Shown here piece by piece: positions 1 to 8,242 of a stretch of 64,000 bases of DNA. Made by a program: the position numbers and the translations under genes. The notes under the pieces are model-generated. The model worked only from the letters and a program-made list of their open reading frames with translations, was not told the origin of the DNA and made no database searches. The stretch is from Belnapia sp. F-4-1 (GTDB lineage Bacteria; Pseudomonadota; Alphaproteobacteria; Acetobacterales; Acetobacteraceae): assembly GCF_000802185.1 (NCBI RefSeq), contig NZ_KN676113.1, forward strand, positions 4,968,028-5,032,027, written 5' to 3'. Every line of letters begins with the position of its first letter. Position 1 is the first letter of the stretch.

Positions 1-2229
1 CTCGCCGAGCGCCGCCGCATCCTCAGGCCGGATCGGTCGGATCGTCAGCACCTCCCCCGACCGGGCGCGGAAGGGCCGCTCCAGCTCCGCCGGATAGGGC
101 GGGATCGCCAGCTCCCCCGCCTCGCCCACCGGTCGCAGCGCCAGCTTGGCATCGACGGCCAGCACCCCCTGGGCATCGGCGAAGAGCGGGTTGACGGTAA
201 GCCCCGCCACTTCCGGGAAATCCACCGCGACCTGGGAAAGCCGCACCAGCGCCTGTGCCACTGCCCCCCGGTCGGCTGGGCGGTGATCGCGGAAGCCGCC
301 CAGCAGCCGCGCCGTCCGCGACCGGCCGATAAGCTGGTTGGCCAGCGCCAGGTTCAGCGGCGGCAGGTCATGGACCTCGTCAGCCGCGAGATCCGCTGCC
401 GTTCCCCCCTGGCCGAAGCCGATCCAGGGCCCGAACATCGCATCCTCGCCGAGCCGCAGCCGCAACTCGAGCGCCCGTGCCGCTTGCCGCTGCACCAGCA
501 GCCCCTCGATCCGCGTCCCGGGCCGCGCCGTGCGGATGCGCGCCAGCATCGCCTCCGCCGCCGCGCGCACTGCGCCCGGGCTGGCGAGGCTGGTCACCAC
601 GCCCCCGACATCGCTCTTGTGCGGGATGTCCGGGCTGAGGACCTTCAGCACCACCGGGAAGCCGAGCATCGCCGCCGCATCCGCCGCCTCCGCCGGCCCC
701 GCTGCATGCCGGCCCGGCACGGTCGGGATGCCATAGGCGGCGAGCACGCCGAGCGCCTCCTCCGCCGTCAGCGTCAGCCGTCCCGCCGCCCGCGCCGCGG
801 CAATGATGCGCCGCACGCCCGCGCGGTCCGGCGCCAGCTCCAGCACCTCGCGCGAGGGCAGCTCGGCGGCCGAGGCGCGGTTGCGCCGGTCCGCGGCGAG
901 GTGCAGCGCCCCACGTGCCGCCGCCTCCGGCGTGGCGAAGACGGCGAGGCCCGCCTCGGCCATCCGCCGCCGCTGCCGCCCGGCCGTCGCCTGCCCGAGC
1001 CAGCCGACGAGGATCGGCGCCGCCCGCCCGGTGCCGGTCCGGGCCGCCGCGATCATCGCCTCCGCCGCCGCGTCGACCGCCTCGGGTGGGGCCTCACCCG
1101 GCGCCGGGGCGTGCAGGGCAAGCACCGCATCCACCTCCGGGAGCCCGGCCAGCATCGCCGCCGCCTCGGCCAGCCGCGGTCCCGCCGCCGGGCCGAGCGA
1201 GAACGGGTTGCCGGCCACCCAGCCCGGCGGCAGCAGCATCCCGAAGGCCGCCAGCGATTCCGGCCGCAACTCGGCCAGGCACCCTCCTCCGGCGACCAGC
1301 GCGTCGGCCGCCAGATGCCCGAGCCCGATCCCATTTGTGACGATGGCGACCCGCGCCTCCCGCACCCCCGGCCGCAGCCGCACCCGTGCCAGCGTCTCCG
1401 CCGCCGAGAGCAGGTCCTCGAGGCCCGAGACCCGCAGCACGCCGGCACGGCGCAGCGCCGCCTCCATCACCGCGTCGGCAAGGCCCGAGGCGTCACCGCT
1501 CCGCCCCCCGGCGCGGATCGCCATCACCGGCCGGGTCCTGGCCGTCGCCCGCGCGGCCGAGACGAAGGCCCGCCGGTTCCTGACGCGCCGCAGGTCGAGC
1601 AGCACCGCGCCCGTCCCCGCATCCCGCGCCAGCCAGTCGAGCGAGGCGGCGAAGCCGAGCGTCGCATTGCCGCCGATGCCGACCACATGGCTGAAGCCGA
1701 GCTTCTCGGCCGCTGCCCAGTCCATCACGGCCCGCGCCAGCGCCGCCGACTGCGTCACCAGCGCCAGCCGCCCCGCCACCGGCTGGATGTGCGAGAGCGA
1801 GGCATTCAGCCCGATCGCCGGGATGCAGAGGCCGAAACTGCCCTGCCCAAGCGCCCGCACTCCCGTCCGGGCCGAGATGCCGGCGAGATCCGGCCCCGGC
1901 CCCGGCACGATGGCGGCGAAGCAGCCCCGCCCCGCCAGCGCCGCCATGGCCGGCTCCAGCGCGGCGGGCGGCAGGCAGAGAACGGCGAGGTCCGGTGCCT
2001 CCGGCAGCGCCTCAATCGAATCGGCCGGCAACAGCCCCGGCACCGGCATTCCCACTGCATAAGCCCGGCCCTCGAACCCGCCTGCGGCGATGTTGGCGGC
2101 CAGCACCGGCGCTTCCGGCTGCCCGGGATCGGCCAGCAGCACCAGGCTGCGTGGCCTGAACAGGCAGCGTGCGTGGTAGCCGGGGGCGATGCTGCGGGGG
2201 ATCATCATCGACATGATGCACCGCAACAT
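1..2229 (-). CDS. Pat-like ADP-forming acyl-CoA synthetase/GNAT protein, C-terminus cut by left edge
   Basis: The minus-strand frame is open from the start at 2229 to the edge (743 codons). It reads as a CoA-binding domain followed by succinyl-CoA-synthetase-like domains (block VVGIGGNATLGFAASLDW near residue 200), then an ATP-grasp domain (AYGIPTVPGR, GFPVVLKVLSPDIPHKSDVG). The last visible residues, VLTIRPIRPEDAAALGE, look like the start of a GNAT domain, which would lie outside the window. This order is that of protein lysine acetyltransferase Pat, which modifies acyl-CoA synthetases. The segment that carries a catalytic His in true acetate-CoA ligases (SHTGALAG-like) reads GRSGDASGLAD here with no His, as in Pat proteins, so a sensory rather than catalytic synthetase part is likely. 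Other in-frame ATGs occur at 2214, 2208 and 2205. A short divergent gap separates it from the hydrolase at 2283. Confidence 0.8.
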   Translation of the reverse strand, partial: MLRCIMSMMIPRSIAPGYHARCLFRPRSLVLLADPGQPEAPVLAANIAAGGFEGRAYAVGMPVPGLLPADSIEALPEAPDLAVLCLPPAALEPAMAALAGRGCFAAIVPGPGPDLAGISARTGVRALGQGSFGLCIPAIGLNASLSHIQPVAGRLALVTQSAALARAVMDWAAAEKLGFSHVVGIGGNATLGFAASLDWLARDAGTGAVLLDLRRVRNRRAFVSAARATARTRPVMAIRAGGRSGDASGLADAVMEAALRRAGVLRVSGLEDLLSAAETLARVRLRPGVREARVAIVTNGIGLGHLAADALVAGGGCLAELRPESLAAFGMLLPPGWVAGNPFSLGPAAGPRLAEAAAMLAGLPEVDAVLALHAPAPGEAPPEAVDAAAEAMIAAARTGTGRAAPILVGWLGQATAGRQRRRMAEAGLAVFATPEAAARGALHLAADRRNRASAAELPSREVLELAPDRAGVRRIIAAARAAGRLTLTAEEALGVLAAYGIPTVPGRHAAGPAEAADAAAMLGFPVVLKVLSPDIPHKSDVGGVVTSLASPGAVRAAAEAMLARIRTARPGTRIEGLLVQRQAARALELRLRLGEDAMFGPWIGFGQGGTAADLAADEVHDLPPLNLALANQLIGRSRTARLLGGFRDHRPADRGAVAQALVRLSQVAVDFPEVAGLTVNPLFADAQGVLAVDAKLALRPVGEAGELAIPPYPAELERPFRARSGEVLTIRPIRPEDAAALGE

Positions 2230-2282
2230 GGACCTGCCGGCGCGGAGCGGCAACCATGAGCCGGTGCCGCAGGAGACGCCCG

Positions 2283-3236
2283 ATGGACCCCCGCCTCGAC
2301 CTGGAGATGCTGGCCTTCAACCGGATGATGGAGAAGCGCGCCGCCGCCCTGCCGCCGATCCGCCTCGACCTCCCCTTCGACCGCCCGCGCGCCCTGACGG
2401 AGGCTTTGAACGCCCCGCTCTCGGCCGGCGGCCCCACCCTCGCCGTGAGCGAGGACCGCTGGCTCCCTATCCGCGGCCGACGCATCCAGTGCCGCCTCCA
2501 CCTGCCGGCCGGGCCCGGGCCACATCCCGTGCTGCTTTACCTGCATGGCGGCGGCTGGGTCTGGAACAGCATCGATACGCATGACCGTCTGATGCGCGAA
2601 TACGCCGCCGCTGCCGGCTGCGCCGTTATCGGCCCGGACTACGCGCTCAGTCCCGAGGCCGTCTTCCCCCAGGCGCTCGAGGAATGCGAAGGCGTGCTGC
2701 GCTGGATCGCCGCCGAGGGCACCGCCTGCACGCTCGATGCCGCCCGCATCGTGGTGGGCGGCGACTCCGCCGGCGCCAACCTCGCCATGGGCCTCGCCCT
2801 CTCGCTGCGCGACGGCGGCGCCCCGGTTCCGCTCCGCGGCCTGTTGCTGAACTACGGCGTCTTCGACAGTCGCCTCGATCGCCCGAGCTACCGCGCATTC
2901 GCCACCGGCTACGGCCTGACCGAGGAGCGCATGCGCTTCTACTGGAACGCCTATGCTCCCCGCCCCGCCGACCGGCTGAACCCGTTGGCCGTCCCGCTTC
3001 GTGCCAGGCTTGCGGGCCTCCCTCCCTGCCTGCTCCACATCGCCGAGCTCGACGTCCTCGCCGACGAGAACCATGCCATGGCCGAAGCCCTGCAGGCTGC
3101 CGGCGTCGAGCTGGAGACGCAGCTCTTCCCCGGCACGGTGCATGGCTTCCTTCGCGCCCTCGGCCATGTCGGCGCGGCCGACCGCTCCGTTGCCGCAGCC
3201 GGCGCCTGGCTCCGCGCCCGGTTCGGCGAAGGCTGA
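2283..3236 (+). CDS. alpha/beta hydrolase (HSL/acetyl esterase type)
   Basis: A 317-residue protein of the hormone-sensitive-lipase/acetylhydrolase family. It shows the oxyanion-hole motif HGGGW (in LYLHGGGWVWNS) and the nucleophile elbow GDSAGANLA. A late block with LDVLADENHAMAEALQ supplies the Asp, and GTVHGFLRALG supplies the catalytic His. The substrate is probably a short acyl ester, but nothing in the sequence fixes it. I prefer ATG 2283 because AGGAG at 2271-2275 lies seven bases upstream; an in-frame ATG at 2256 would add an Arg-rich tail (MSRCRRRRP) and has no such site. It is divergent from the Pat-like gene and about 70 bp ahead of the radical SAM gene on the same strand. Confidence 0.9.
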   Translation: MDPRLDLEMLAFNRMMEKRAAALPPIRLDLPFDRPRALTEALNAPLSAGGPTLAVSEDRWLPIRGRRIQCRLHLPAGPGPHPVLLYLHGGGWVWNSIDTHDRLMREYAAAAGCAVIGPDYALSPEAVFPQALEECEGVLRWIAAEGTACTLDAARIVVGGDSAGANLAMGLALSLRDGGAPVPLRGLLLNYGVFDSRLDRPSYRAFATGYGLTEERMRFYWNAYAPRPADRLNPLAVPLRARLAGLPPCLLHIAELDVLADENHAMAEALQAAGVELETQLFPGTVHGFLRALGHVGAADRSVAAAGAWLRARFGEG

Positions 3237-3307
3237 CGCAGACGGCGCTCGCCGGATGGTATATCTCTCCCCCGGCCCATGAGCACCTAGGGGAGAGGAG
3301 GCCGCGC

Positions 3308-4630
3308 ATGCAGGATATCCTCTTCGAGCATGTCACCCCGCCGCCGCAGTACCGGCCGAAGCACGCCGACCCGCACGCGCCAGGACTGTTCTTCACACAG
3401 GGCCTCGCCCTGCCCGCCGGCCGTGCGGCGGCCCGGCTCCAAGTCCTGCTGCCGCCCGACATGCCGGCCGAGGCCTGGGTCGAGGCGCAACTCCTCGCCG
3501 CCGAGGATGGCGCCGTGCTGGCCCGGGCGCGCTGGCCCGCCGCCGGCGATCCGGTCCGGCTCGACCACCTGATGCTCGACATCGCGCTCGCGGCGGACCG
3601 GCGCGTGCGCCTCAACCTGCATGCCTCCGCCATGGCTGGGCGCTGCTTCCTTCGTGCGGTGAAGATCCAGCGCACCGGGTCCGGCCCGCCCGCCGATTGG
3701 TCCGGCACCCATGGCAGGCTGAAGCACTGGCCGCTCGACCGCCTGCGCTACGTCACCATCGGCAACAGCGGCATCTGCACCGCCTCCTGCATCCACTGCC
3801 CGACCAACAAGCCCTGGCTGCCGGTCGGCCGCGGCGCGGTGATGACCGACCGCATCTTCGGCCGCTTGGTGGATGGGCTCGCCGGCTGCGGCCTGCCGGT
3901 CGAAGGCATCGGCTTCGGCCTCTTCGGCGACCCGCTGCTCGACCGCCAGCTGGCCGCCCGCATCCGCTGGCTGAAAGCCGCCTTGCCTGGCGTCCGCGTC
4001 ACCGTCAGCACCACCGCTGCCGCCTTTGCCCCGCGCCAGGCCGAGGTGATCGAGGTGGCGGATTCCATCGGCATCCATGTCGAATCCCTGGTGCCGGAGA
4101 CCTATGAGGCGCTGATGGCTCCCCTTCGCTTTGCCGAAGTCATCCCTCGGGTGGAGCGGCTGGTGACGCTCGCCGGACCGAAGGCGGTCCTCGCCCTCCC
4201 GATGCACCGGCGCAACCAGGGCGAAGCGGCGGCCATGGAGGCTTGGTGGCGGCGCCTCGGCGGCGGCGGGGTGGAGCACCAGCCCTTTACCAGCCGCGCC
4301 AGCATGCGGGAGGAGGCGATGGCGCTCCACCTCGCCCCGGTGCCCGGTGCCTGCACCCAGGACCTCGCCTTCGACCTGGTCGTCGACTCGGACGGCCAGG
4401 TGCTCAACTGCTGCAACGACTTCGCCCGCAGCAGCGATCTCGGCTCCCTCGCCACCGCCGAACTCGCGGCGATCCTCGCCGACCGCCGGCGCGAGCGCCT
4501 CCACCGCCTGCTGCGCGGCCGCGAATGGCAGCGCCTCGAAGCCTGCCGCACCTGCCTCTTCGACGACCCGAAGGCGACCCAGGCTGCGGCGGCCAGCTCC
4601 CGCCGCCTCAGCGCAGCGGACGCGCCATGA
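3308..4630 (+). CDS. radical SAM/SPASM domain protein with unusual N-terminal domain
   Basis: This 440-residue protein has the radical SAM cluster motif Cys157-x3-Cys161-x2-Cys164 (GICTASCIHCPTNKP). Its C-terminal Cys-rich SPASM-like region includes VLNCCNDF and the final CRTC. SPASM enzymes bind extra Fe-S clusters and usually modify peptides or proteins. The first 145 residues come before the cluster and have a beta-rich look (ARLQVLLPPDM, RVRLNLHAS); I do not recognise this domain. The start is ATG 3308, preceded by GGGAGAGGAGG. No short precursor peptide gene is visible beside it; the nearest genes are a hydrolase upstream and a convergent GNAT gene whose end overlaps this one by 23 bp. 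The substrate is unknown. Confidence 0.82.
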   Translation: MQDILFEHVTPPPQYRPKHADPHAPGLFFTQGLALPAGRAAARLQVLLPPDMPAEAWVEAQLLAAEDGAVLARARWPAAGDPVRLDHLMLDIALAADRRVRLNLHASAMAGRCFLRAVKIQRTGSGPPADWSGTHGRLKHWPLDRLRYVTIGNSGICTASCIHCPTNKPWLPVGRGAVMTDRIFGRLVDGLAGCGLPVEGIGFGLFGDPLLDRQLAARIRWLKAALPGVRVTVSTTAAAFAPRQAEVIEVADSIGIHVESLVPETYEALMAPLRFAEVIPRVERLVTLAGPKAVLALPMHRRNQGEAAAMEAWWRRLGGGGVEHQPFTSRASMREEAMALHLAPVPGACTQDLAFDLVVDSDGQVLNCCNDFARSSDLGSLATAELAAILADRRRERLHRLLRGREWQRLEACRTCLFDDPKATQAAAASSRRLSAADAP

Positions 4631-5069
4631 GCACCGCACCCGCCCCGTAGCTCGCGACCTCCAGCAGCGGCACGAAGCCGAGCCGCCGCCAGTACCCGGC
4701 CTTCCCCGCCACCGCGACCAGCGTCATGCGCTCGAGCCCGCTGGCCGCTCCGAGCGCCGCCAGCCGCTCAATCATCGCGGCGGCCCCTCCTGCGCCGCGG
4801 GCCTCCGGCGCCAGCACGATGTCATGCAGGTGCAGCGCCTCCGCCGCGGCGGGCAACGCGCCGAGCAGCGAGTCGAGCGGCGGCACCGGCCCCGCCCAGG
4901 GATGCGCCAGCGCATAGCCCCGCCCATCCTCCAGAACCCAGCAGAAGCCGGGCGCCAGCGCCAGCCGCTCCGCGAAGACCGCCGGCTCCTCGGGATAGTG
5001 CGGATGCGCCGCCGCGGCCAGCGCCACCACCCCCGGCAGGTCCGCTTCGGTCATCCTTCGCCACTCCAT
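4608..5069 (-). CDS. GNAT family N-acetyltransferase
   Basis: A 153-residue single-domain acetyltransferase. It opens MEWRRMTEADLPGVVALA, typical of the first GNAT strand and helix. LHDIVLAPEARGAGGAAAMI is the acetyl-CoA pyrophosphate-binding motif A (R/Q-x-x-G-x-G/A), followed by MTLVAVAGKAGYWRRLGF, the usual motif B with Tyr. GNAT enzymes transfer acetyl from acetyl-CoA to an amine; the acceptor is not predictable here. The start at 5069 gives a canonical family length. The gene faces the P1 peptidase gene at 5115 across 45 bp and overlaps the 3' end of the radical SAM gene by 23 bp on the opposite strand. Confidence 0.87.
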   Translation of the reverse strand: MEWRRMTEADLPGVVALAAAAHPHYPEEPAVFAERLALAPGFCWVLEDGRGYALAHPWAGPVPPLDSLLGALPAAAEALHLHDIVLAPEARGAGGAAAMIERLAALGAASGLERMTLVAVAGKAGYWRRLGFVPLLEVASYGAGAVLMARPLR

Positions 5070-5114
5070 GCCCCCGGATAGCGTGCCGCCGCCCGGCATG
5101 CGAGGCTGCATCGC

Positions 5115-6131
5115 ATGATCCGCCCGGGGCCGCGCAACCTCATCACGGATGTCGATGGCATCCTCGTCGGCCAGGCCGAGGACCACCGCATCCGCACCGG
5201 CACCACCGTGATCTACCCGGTGGAGCGCAGTCCCGCCGCCGCCGAGATTCGCGGCGGCGCGCCGGGCACGCTGAATATCCAGGCCCTCGACCCGGCGAGC
5301 ATCGGCAACACGGTCGACGCCATCGTTCTCTCCGGCGGCTCCATGTACGGGCTGGATGCGGCCGGCGCGGTGGTCGCCACGCTCGGCGCCCGCGGCCGCG
5401 GCGTCGCCTTCGGCGGGACGACCGTGCCCGTGGTCCCCGGCGCCATCCTCTTCGACCTGATGAATGGCGGCGACAAATCCTGGGGCGATGCGCCGCCCTA
5501 TGCCGCGCTCGGCCGCGCCGCGCTGGCTGCCATCGGCCCGGACTTCGCCCTCGGCAATGCCGGGGCCGGGCTTGGCGCCCGCTCCGGCCGGGTGAAGGGC
5601 GGCGTCGGCAGCGCCAGCACCGTCACGGAGGATGGGGTGCAGATCGGCGCGCTGGCCGCGGTCAACAGCTTCGGCAGCGCGGTAATGCCGGGCAGCCGCC
5701 ACTTCTGGGCGTGGCCGCATGAAATGGGGGAAGAGTTCGGCGGCCTCGGTCCGCCCCCGGCCGGATGGCGGGCGGAGCCGGAGATGCCCCTGCCCCTCGG
5801 CTCCGCGGTCAACCCGATGGCCAACACCACCATCGCCGTCGTCGCCGTCAACGCCGCGCTCGGCAAGGGCGATCTGCAACGCCTGGCCATCATGGCTGCC
5901 GACGGCCTCGCCCAGGCCATCCGCCCGATCCATACCCCCTTCGACGGCGACAGCGTCTTCGTCCTGGCGACCGGCCGCCTGCCGCTGACCGGCCCCGGCA
6001 TGCTCGCCCGCCTTGGCCACTTGGCGGCCGGGACGCTCGCCCGCGCCGTCGCCCGCGGCGTCTTCCAAGCGACCGCCCTCGGCGACCGCCCGGCCTGGCG
6101 TGACCTCAACGCGGCCGGAGCGCCGCCCTGA
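5115..6131 (+). CDS. P1 family peptidase (DmpA-type, peptidase S58)
   Basis: A 338-residue protein opening with LITDVDGILVGQAEDHRIRTG, the usual start of DmpA/L-aminopeptidase D-esterase family members. These are N-terminal nucleophile hydrolases that cleave themselves before a Ser or Thr. The matching site here is GGVGSAS, with cleavage expected between Gly165 and Ser166. Other family blocks are VLSGGSMYGLDAAGAV and the late NTTIAVVAVNAALGKGDL. Family members release N-terminal residues from amides and small peptides; the true substrate is unknown. There is no signal peptide. The 3' end overlaps the convergent secreted-protein gene by 26 bp. Confidence 0.9.
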   Translation: MIRPGPRNLITDVDGILVGQAEDHRIRTGTTVIYPVERSPAAAEIRGGAPGTLNIQALDPASIGNTVDAIVLSGGSMYGLDAAGAVVATLGARGRGVAFGGTTVPVVPGAILFDLMNGGDKSWGDAPPYAALGRAALAAIGPDFALGNAGAGLGARSGRVKGGVGSASTVTEDGVQIGALAAVNSFGSAVMPGSRHFWAWPHEMGEEFGGLGPPPAGWRAEPEMPLPLGSAVNPMANTTIAVVAVNAALGKGDLQRLAIMAADGLAQAIRPIHTPFDGDSVFVLATGRLPLTGPGMLARLGHLAAGTLARAVARGVFQATALGDRPAWRDLNAAGAPP

Positions 6132-6642
6132 TTCGTTCCAGGCTGCCGCCCCGCCCCGCCTCGCCCACCCGCTGCGAGGCCTCGGCGTCCAGCACCGCCC
6201 GCCCTGCCTCCCAGCGTAGGATCACCGGCACGCGGAGCACGGTATTGGGCGAGCTTGCCTCGTAGACCAGGGCGAAGCGCGGCACGCCGCCCACCGCCGG
6301 AACCTCGCCCGCCTCGCGCAACCCGTTGCAACTGACCGCCTCGGTCCAATCGGTGCCGAGCGTGACGAAGCTCTCCACCGCCCCCGCCCCGTCGACTGCC
6401 ACCCCGCACCAGCGCTGCTGGTTGGGGAAGCTCGGCACCCGCGGCGCGAAACGCACCGGCAGCAGGCTCAGGGTGACGCCACGCACCGGTGACCAGCGCC
6501 GCGGCGATGCCGCCTCGAACCCGCCCGCGACCGGCAGCCCGGCCCGTGCCTCGGCCGCGAGGTCGGGCCCGCCCGCCTGCGCCGGCGCCGCGGCGGCCAG
6601 CGCAGCCATCAGCAGCAGGCTAGGACTTGCCGAAACGCTCAC
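6106..6642 (-). CDS. hypothetical secreted protein
   Basis: A 178-residue protein with a signal peptide (MSVSASPSLLLMAALAAAAPAQA, cleavage after AQA) and a mature part with two cysteines (QRWCGVAV and EAVSCNGL) that could form a disulfide. I recognise no family. The start is GTG 6642; an in-frame ATG at 6609 would leave a very short leader, MAALAAAAPAQA. The GTG lies inside the decayed endolysin remnant in a different frame, so the first residues may derive from relic DNA. It is convergent with the P1 peptidase gene and overlaps its end. Confidence 0.65.
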   Translation of the reverse strand: MSVSASPSLLLMAALAAAAPAQAGGPDLAAEARAGLPVAGGFEAASPRRWSPVRGVTLSLLPVRFAPRVPSFPNQQRWCGVAVDGAGAVESFVTLGTDWTEAVSCNGLREAGEVPAVGGVPRFALVYEASSPNTVLRVPVILRWEAGRAVLDAEASQRVGEAGRGGSLERIRAALRPR

Positions 6643-7001
6643 AGGCCGCCTTCATCTGGATGTCCTAGTCGTTCTTCTTGTAGTCCGGCCCGTTGTAGCG
6701 CGGCCCAGCAGACCTCGCGGAAGACCTTGTGCCGCAGCCCAGGAATGATCGGTCGGTCGAGGATAGCGGATGGTGAGCCCGCCGGAATCGATCGTTCCGT
6801 CCGGCTTCAGCAGCCCCATGACGTTGCGCTGGAAGGCCTCGATAGCCGCGAAGATCGCCGCATCCGCGGTGCCGTTCGTTGCCGGCAGGCCCTGCGGGAA
6901 GGTCCAGCGCCCGTGCCGACGAGCAATCGCGCCACCACCAGCACGTCGGTCGGATCATTCATCCGCCCGCGGCTGACGCCCTTCGAGATTACCCCCACCA
7001 T
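6620..7001 (-). pseudogene. decayed phage-type N-acetylmuramidase/peptidoglycan-binding protein
   Basis: Pieces of one protein appear in different frames. From ATG 7001 a frame reads MVGVISKGVSRGRMNDPTDV, then DVLVVARLLVG. After a shift, a second frame reads GLPATNGTADAAIFAAIEAF followed by QRNVMGLLKPDGTI, typical of a peptidoglycan-binding repeat. A third frame ends RYNGPDYKKND, stop, DIQMKAACERFGKS, stop, resembling the extreme C-terminus of DUF3380-type N-acetylmuramidases (RYNGP.Y.KN.YD...). The conserved Tyr codon after KKND has become TAG. The catalytic core between these pieces is missing. I conclude that an endolysin gene has suffered an internal deletion, frameshifts and a nonsense change. 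Family assignment is from memory of the motif. Confidence 0.68.
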
Positions 7002-7023
7002 GACCCGGCACCCTCACCGGGGA

Positions 7024-8178
7024 TTATGCCCCGGCGAGAGCCCGCTTCGCCACCTCGGCGAGGTAGCCGCTCGCCACCGGCAGGATGGCATCGTTGAAGT
7101 CGTAGGCCGGGTTGTGCAGCTCCCGCCCGCCTTCGCCAGGTCCGTTGCCGATCCAGACGAAGGCACCCGGCACCTCCTTCAGGAAGAAGGAGAAATCCTC
7201 CCCCGTCATCGCCGGCGGCAGGTCCCGACGCACCACTGTCACCGCGCCGGCGGCGACGGCCGCCAGCTCCCGCTCGGCCGGATGGTTCACCGTCGGCTCG
7301 ACGCCGACCTTGAACTCCACCTCCGCCTCCAGCCCGAAGGTCGCGGCGACGCCGGCCGCGATCCGTCGCATGGCGGCCTCGATCGCCTCGCCCGTCTCCG
7401 GCGTCAGCCAGCGCGCCGTGCCCTTCAGCACGGCTTGGCGCGCCACCTGGTTCTGCGCCTCGCCCGCCTCGGCGACGGTCACGCTGACGACGGCCGCCTG
7501 CATCGGGTCGATGTTGCGGGCGACGATGGATTGCAGGGCGATGATGCAATGCCCGGCGCCGACCATCGGGTCGCGCGTCAGATGCGGCAGGGCGGCATGG
7601 CCCGCATGGCCGGTCAGCGCGATCTCGAAGCGCGCACCGGCGGCCATCACCGGCCCCTCATGCACGGCGACGGTTCCCGCCTCCAGCCCCGGCCAATTGT
7701 GCCAGCCGAAGATGCGCTCCATTGGGAAGCGCTGGAACAGCCCGTCGGCGATCATCGCCCGCGCCCCGCCGCCACCCTCCTCGGCCGGCTGGAAGACGAG
7801 CTGCACCGTCCCCGTCCAGCCCTGGTCCTGCTGCAGCAGCGCCGCCGCACCGAGCAGCGCGGCCGTATGCCCGTCATGGCCGCAGGCATGCATCACGCCG
7901 GGACTGGTGGAGCGGTAGGGCAGCGCCTCGTTCAGCTCCTGGATCGGCAGCGCATCCATGTCGGCCCGCAGCCCGACCGAGCGGTTCGACCCGCCTTCAC
8001 CGCGCCGCAAGGTGGCGACCAGCCCATGCCCGCCGACCCCCTCGGTGACTTCGATCCCCATCTCCTTGAGCCTCGCGGCGACGAAGGCCGCCGTCTCCCC
8101 CTCATGCAGGGTGAGGCCCGGATGGGCATGCAGGTGGCGGCGCCACCCGGCGAGCGTTTCGGCGAGCGTCTGATCCAT
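7024..8178 (-). CDS. M20 family amidohydrolase (hippurate hydrolase type)
   Basis: A 384-residue metallohydrolase. It carries the family's HLHAHPGLTLHEGETAAFV opening, the LRADMDALPIQE block with a metal-ligand Asp, and MHACGHDGH with metal ligands (Cys99, His101). A later block, AMIADGLFQRFPMERIFGWHN, and FAL-type GHAGHAALPHL of the lid domain complete it. Relatives remove acyl groups from N-acylated amino acids such as hippurate or N-acetyl compounds; specificity is open. It is cytosolic, with no leader peptide. The start at 8178 gives the usual length of about 380-390. The tamA gene begins divergently 64 bp away. Confidence 0.9.
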   Translation of the reverse strand: MDQTLAETLAGWRRHLHAHPGLTLHEGETAAFVAARLKEMGIEVTEGVGGHGLVATLRRGEGGSNRSVGLRADMDALPIQELNEALPYRSTSPGVMHACGHDGHTAALLGAAALLQQDQGWTGTVQLVFQPAEEGGGGARAMIADGLFQRFPMERIFGWHNWPGLEAGTVAVHEGPVMAAGARFEIALTGHAGHAALPHLTRDPMVGAGHCIIALQSIVARNIDPMQAAVVSVTVAEAGEAQNQVARQAVLKGTARWLTPETGEAIEAAMRRIAAGVAATFGLEAEVEFKVGVEPTVNHPAERELAAVAAGAVTVVRRDLPPAMTGEDFSFFLKEVPGAFVWIGNGPGEGGRELHNPAYDFNDAILPVASGYLAEVAKRALAGA

Positions 8179-8242
8179 GCGAGAAGCCTAATCCCCCCCA
8201 TCTCGGTAGGGAACCCTGACCCCGGAAGTTGCTTTCGCCCCC

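Noticed and set aside
283..2259. Long plus-strand open frame of 658 codons
   Set aside because: It is an Arg/Pro/His-rich antisense shadow of the Pat-like gene, with no family motif; the minus strand has clear domain order.
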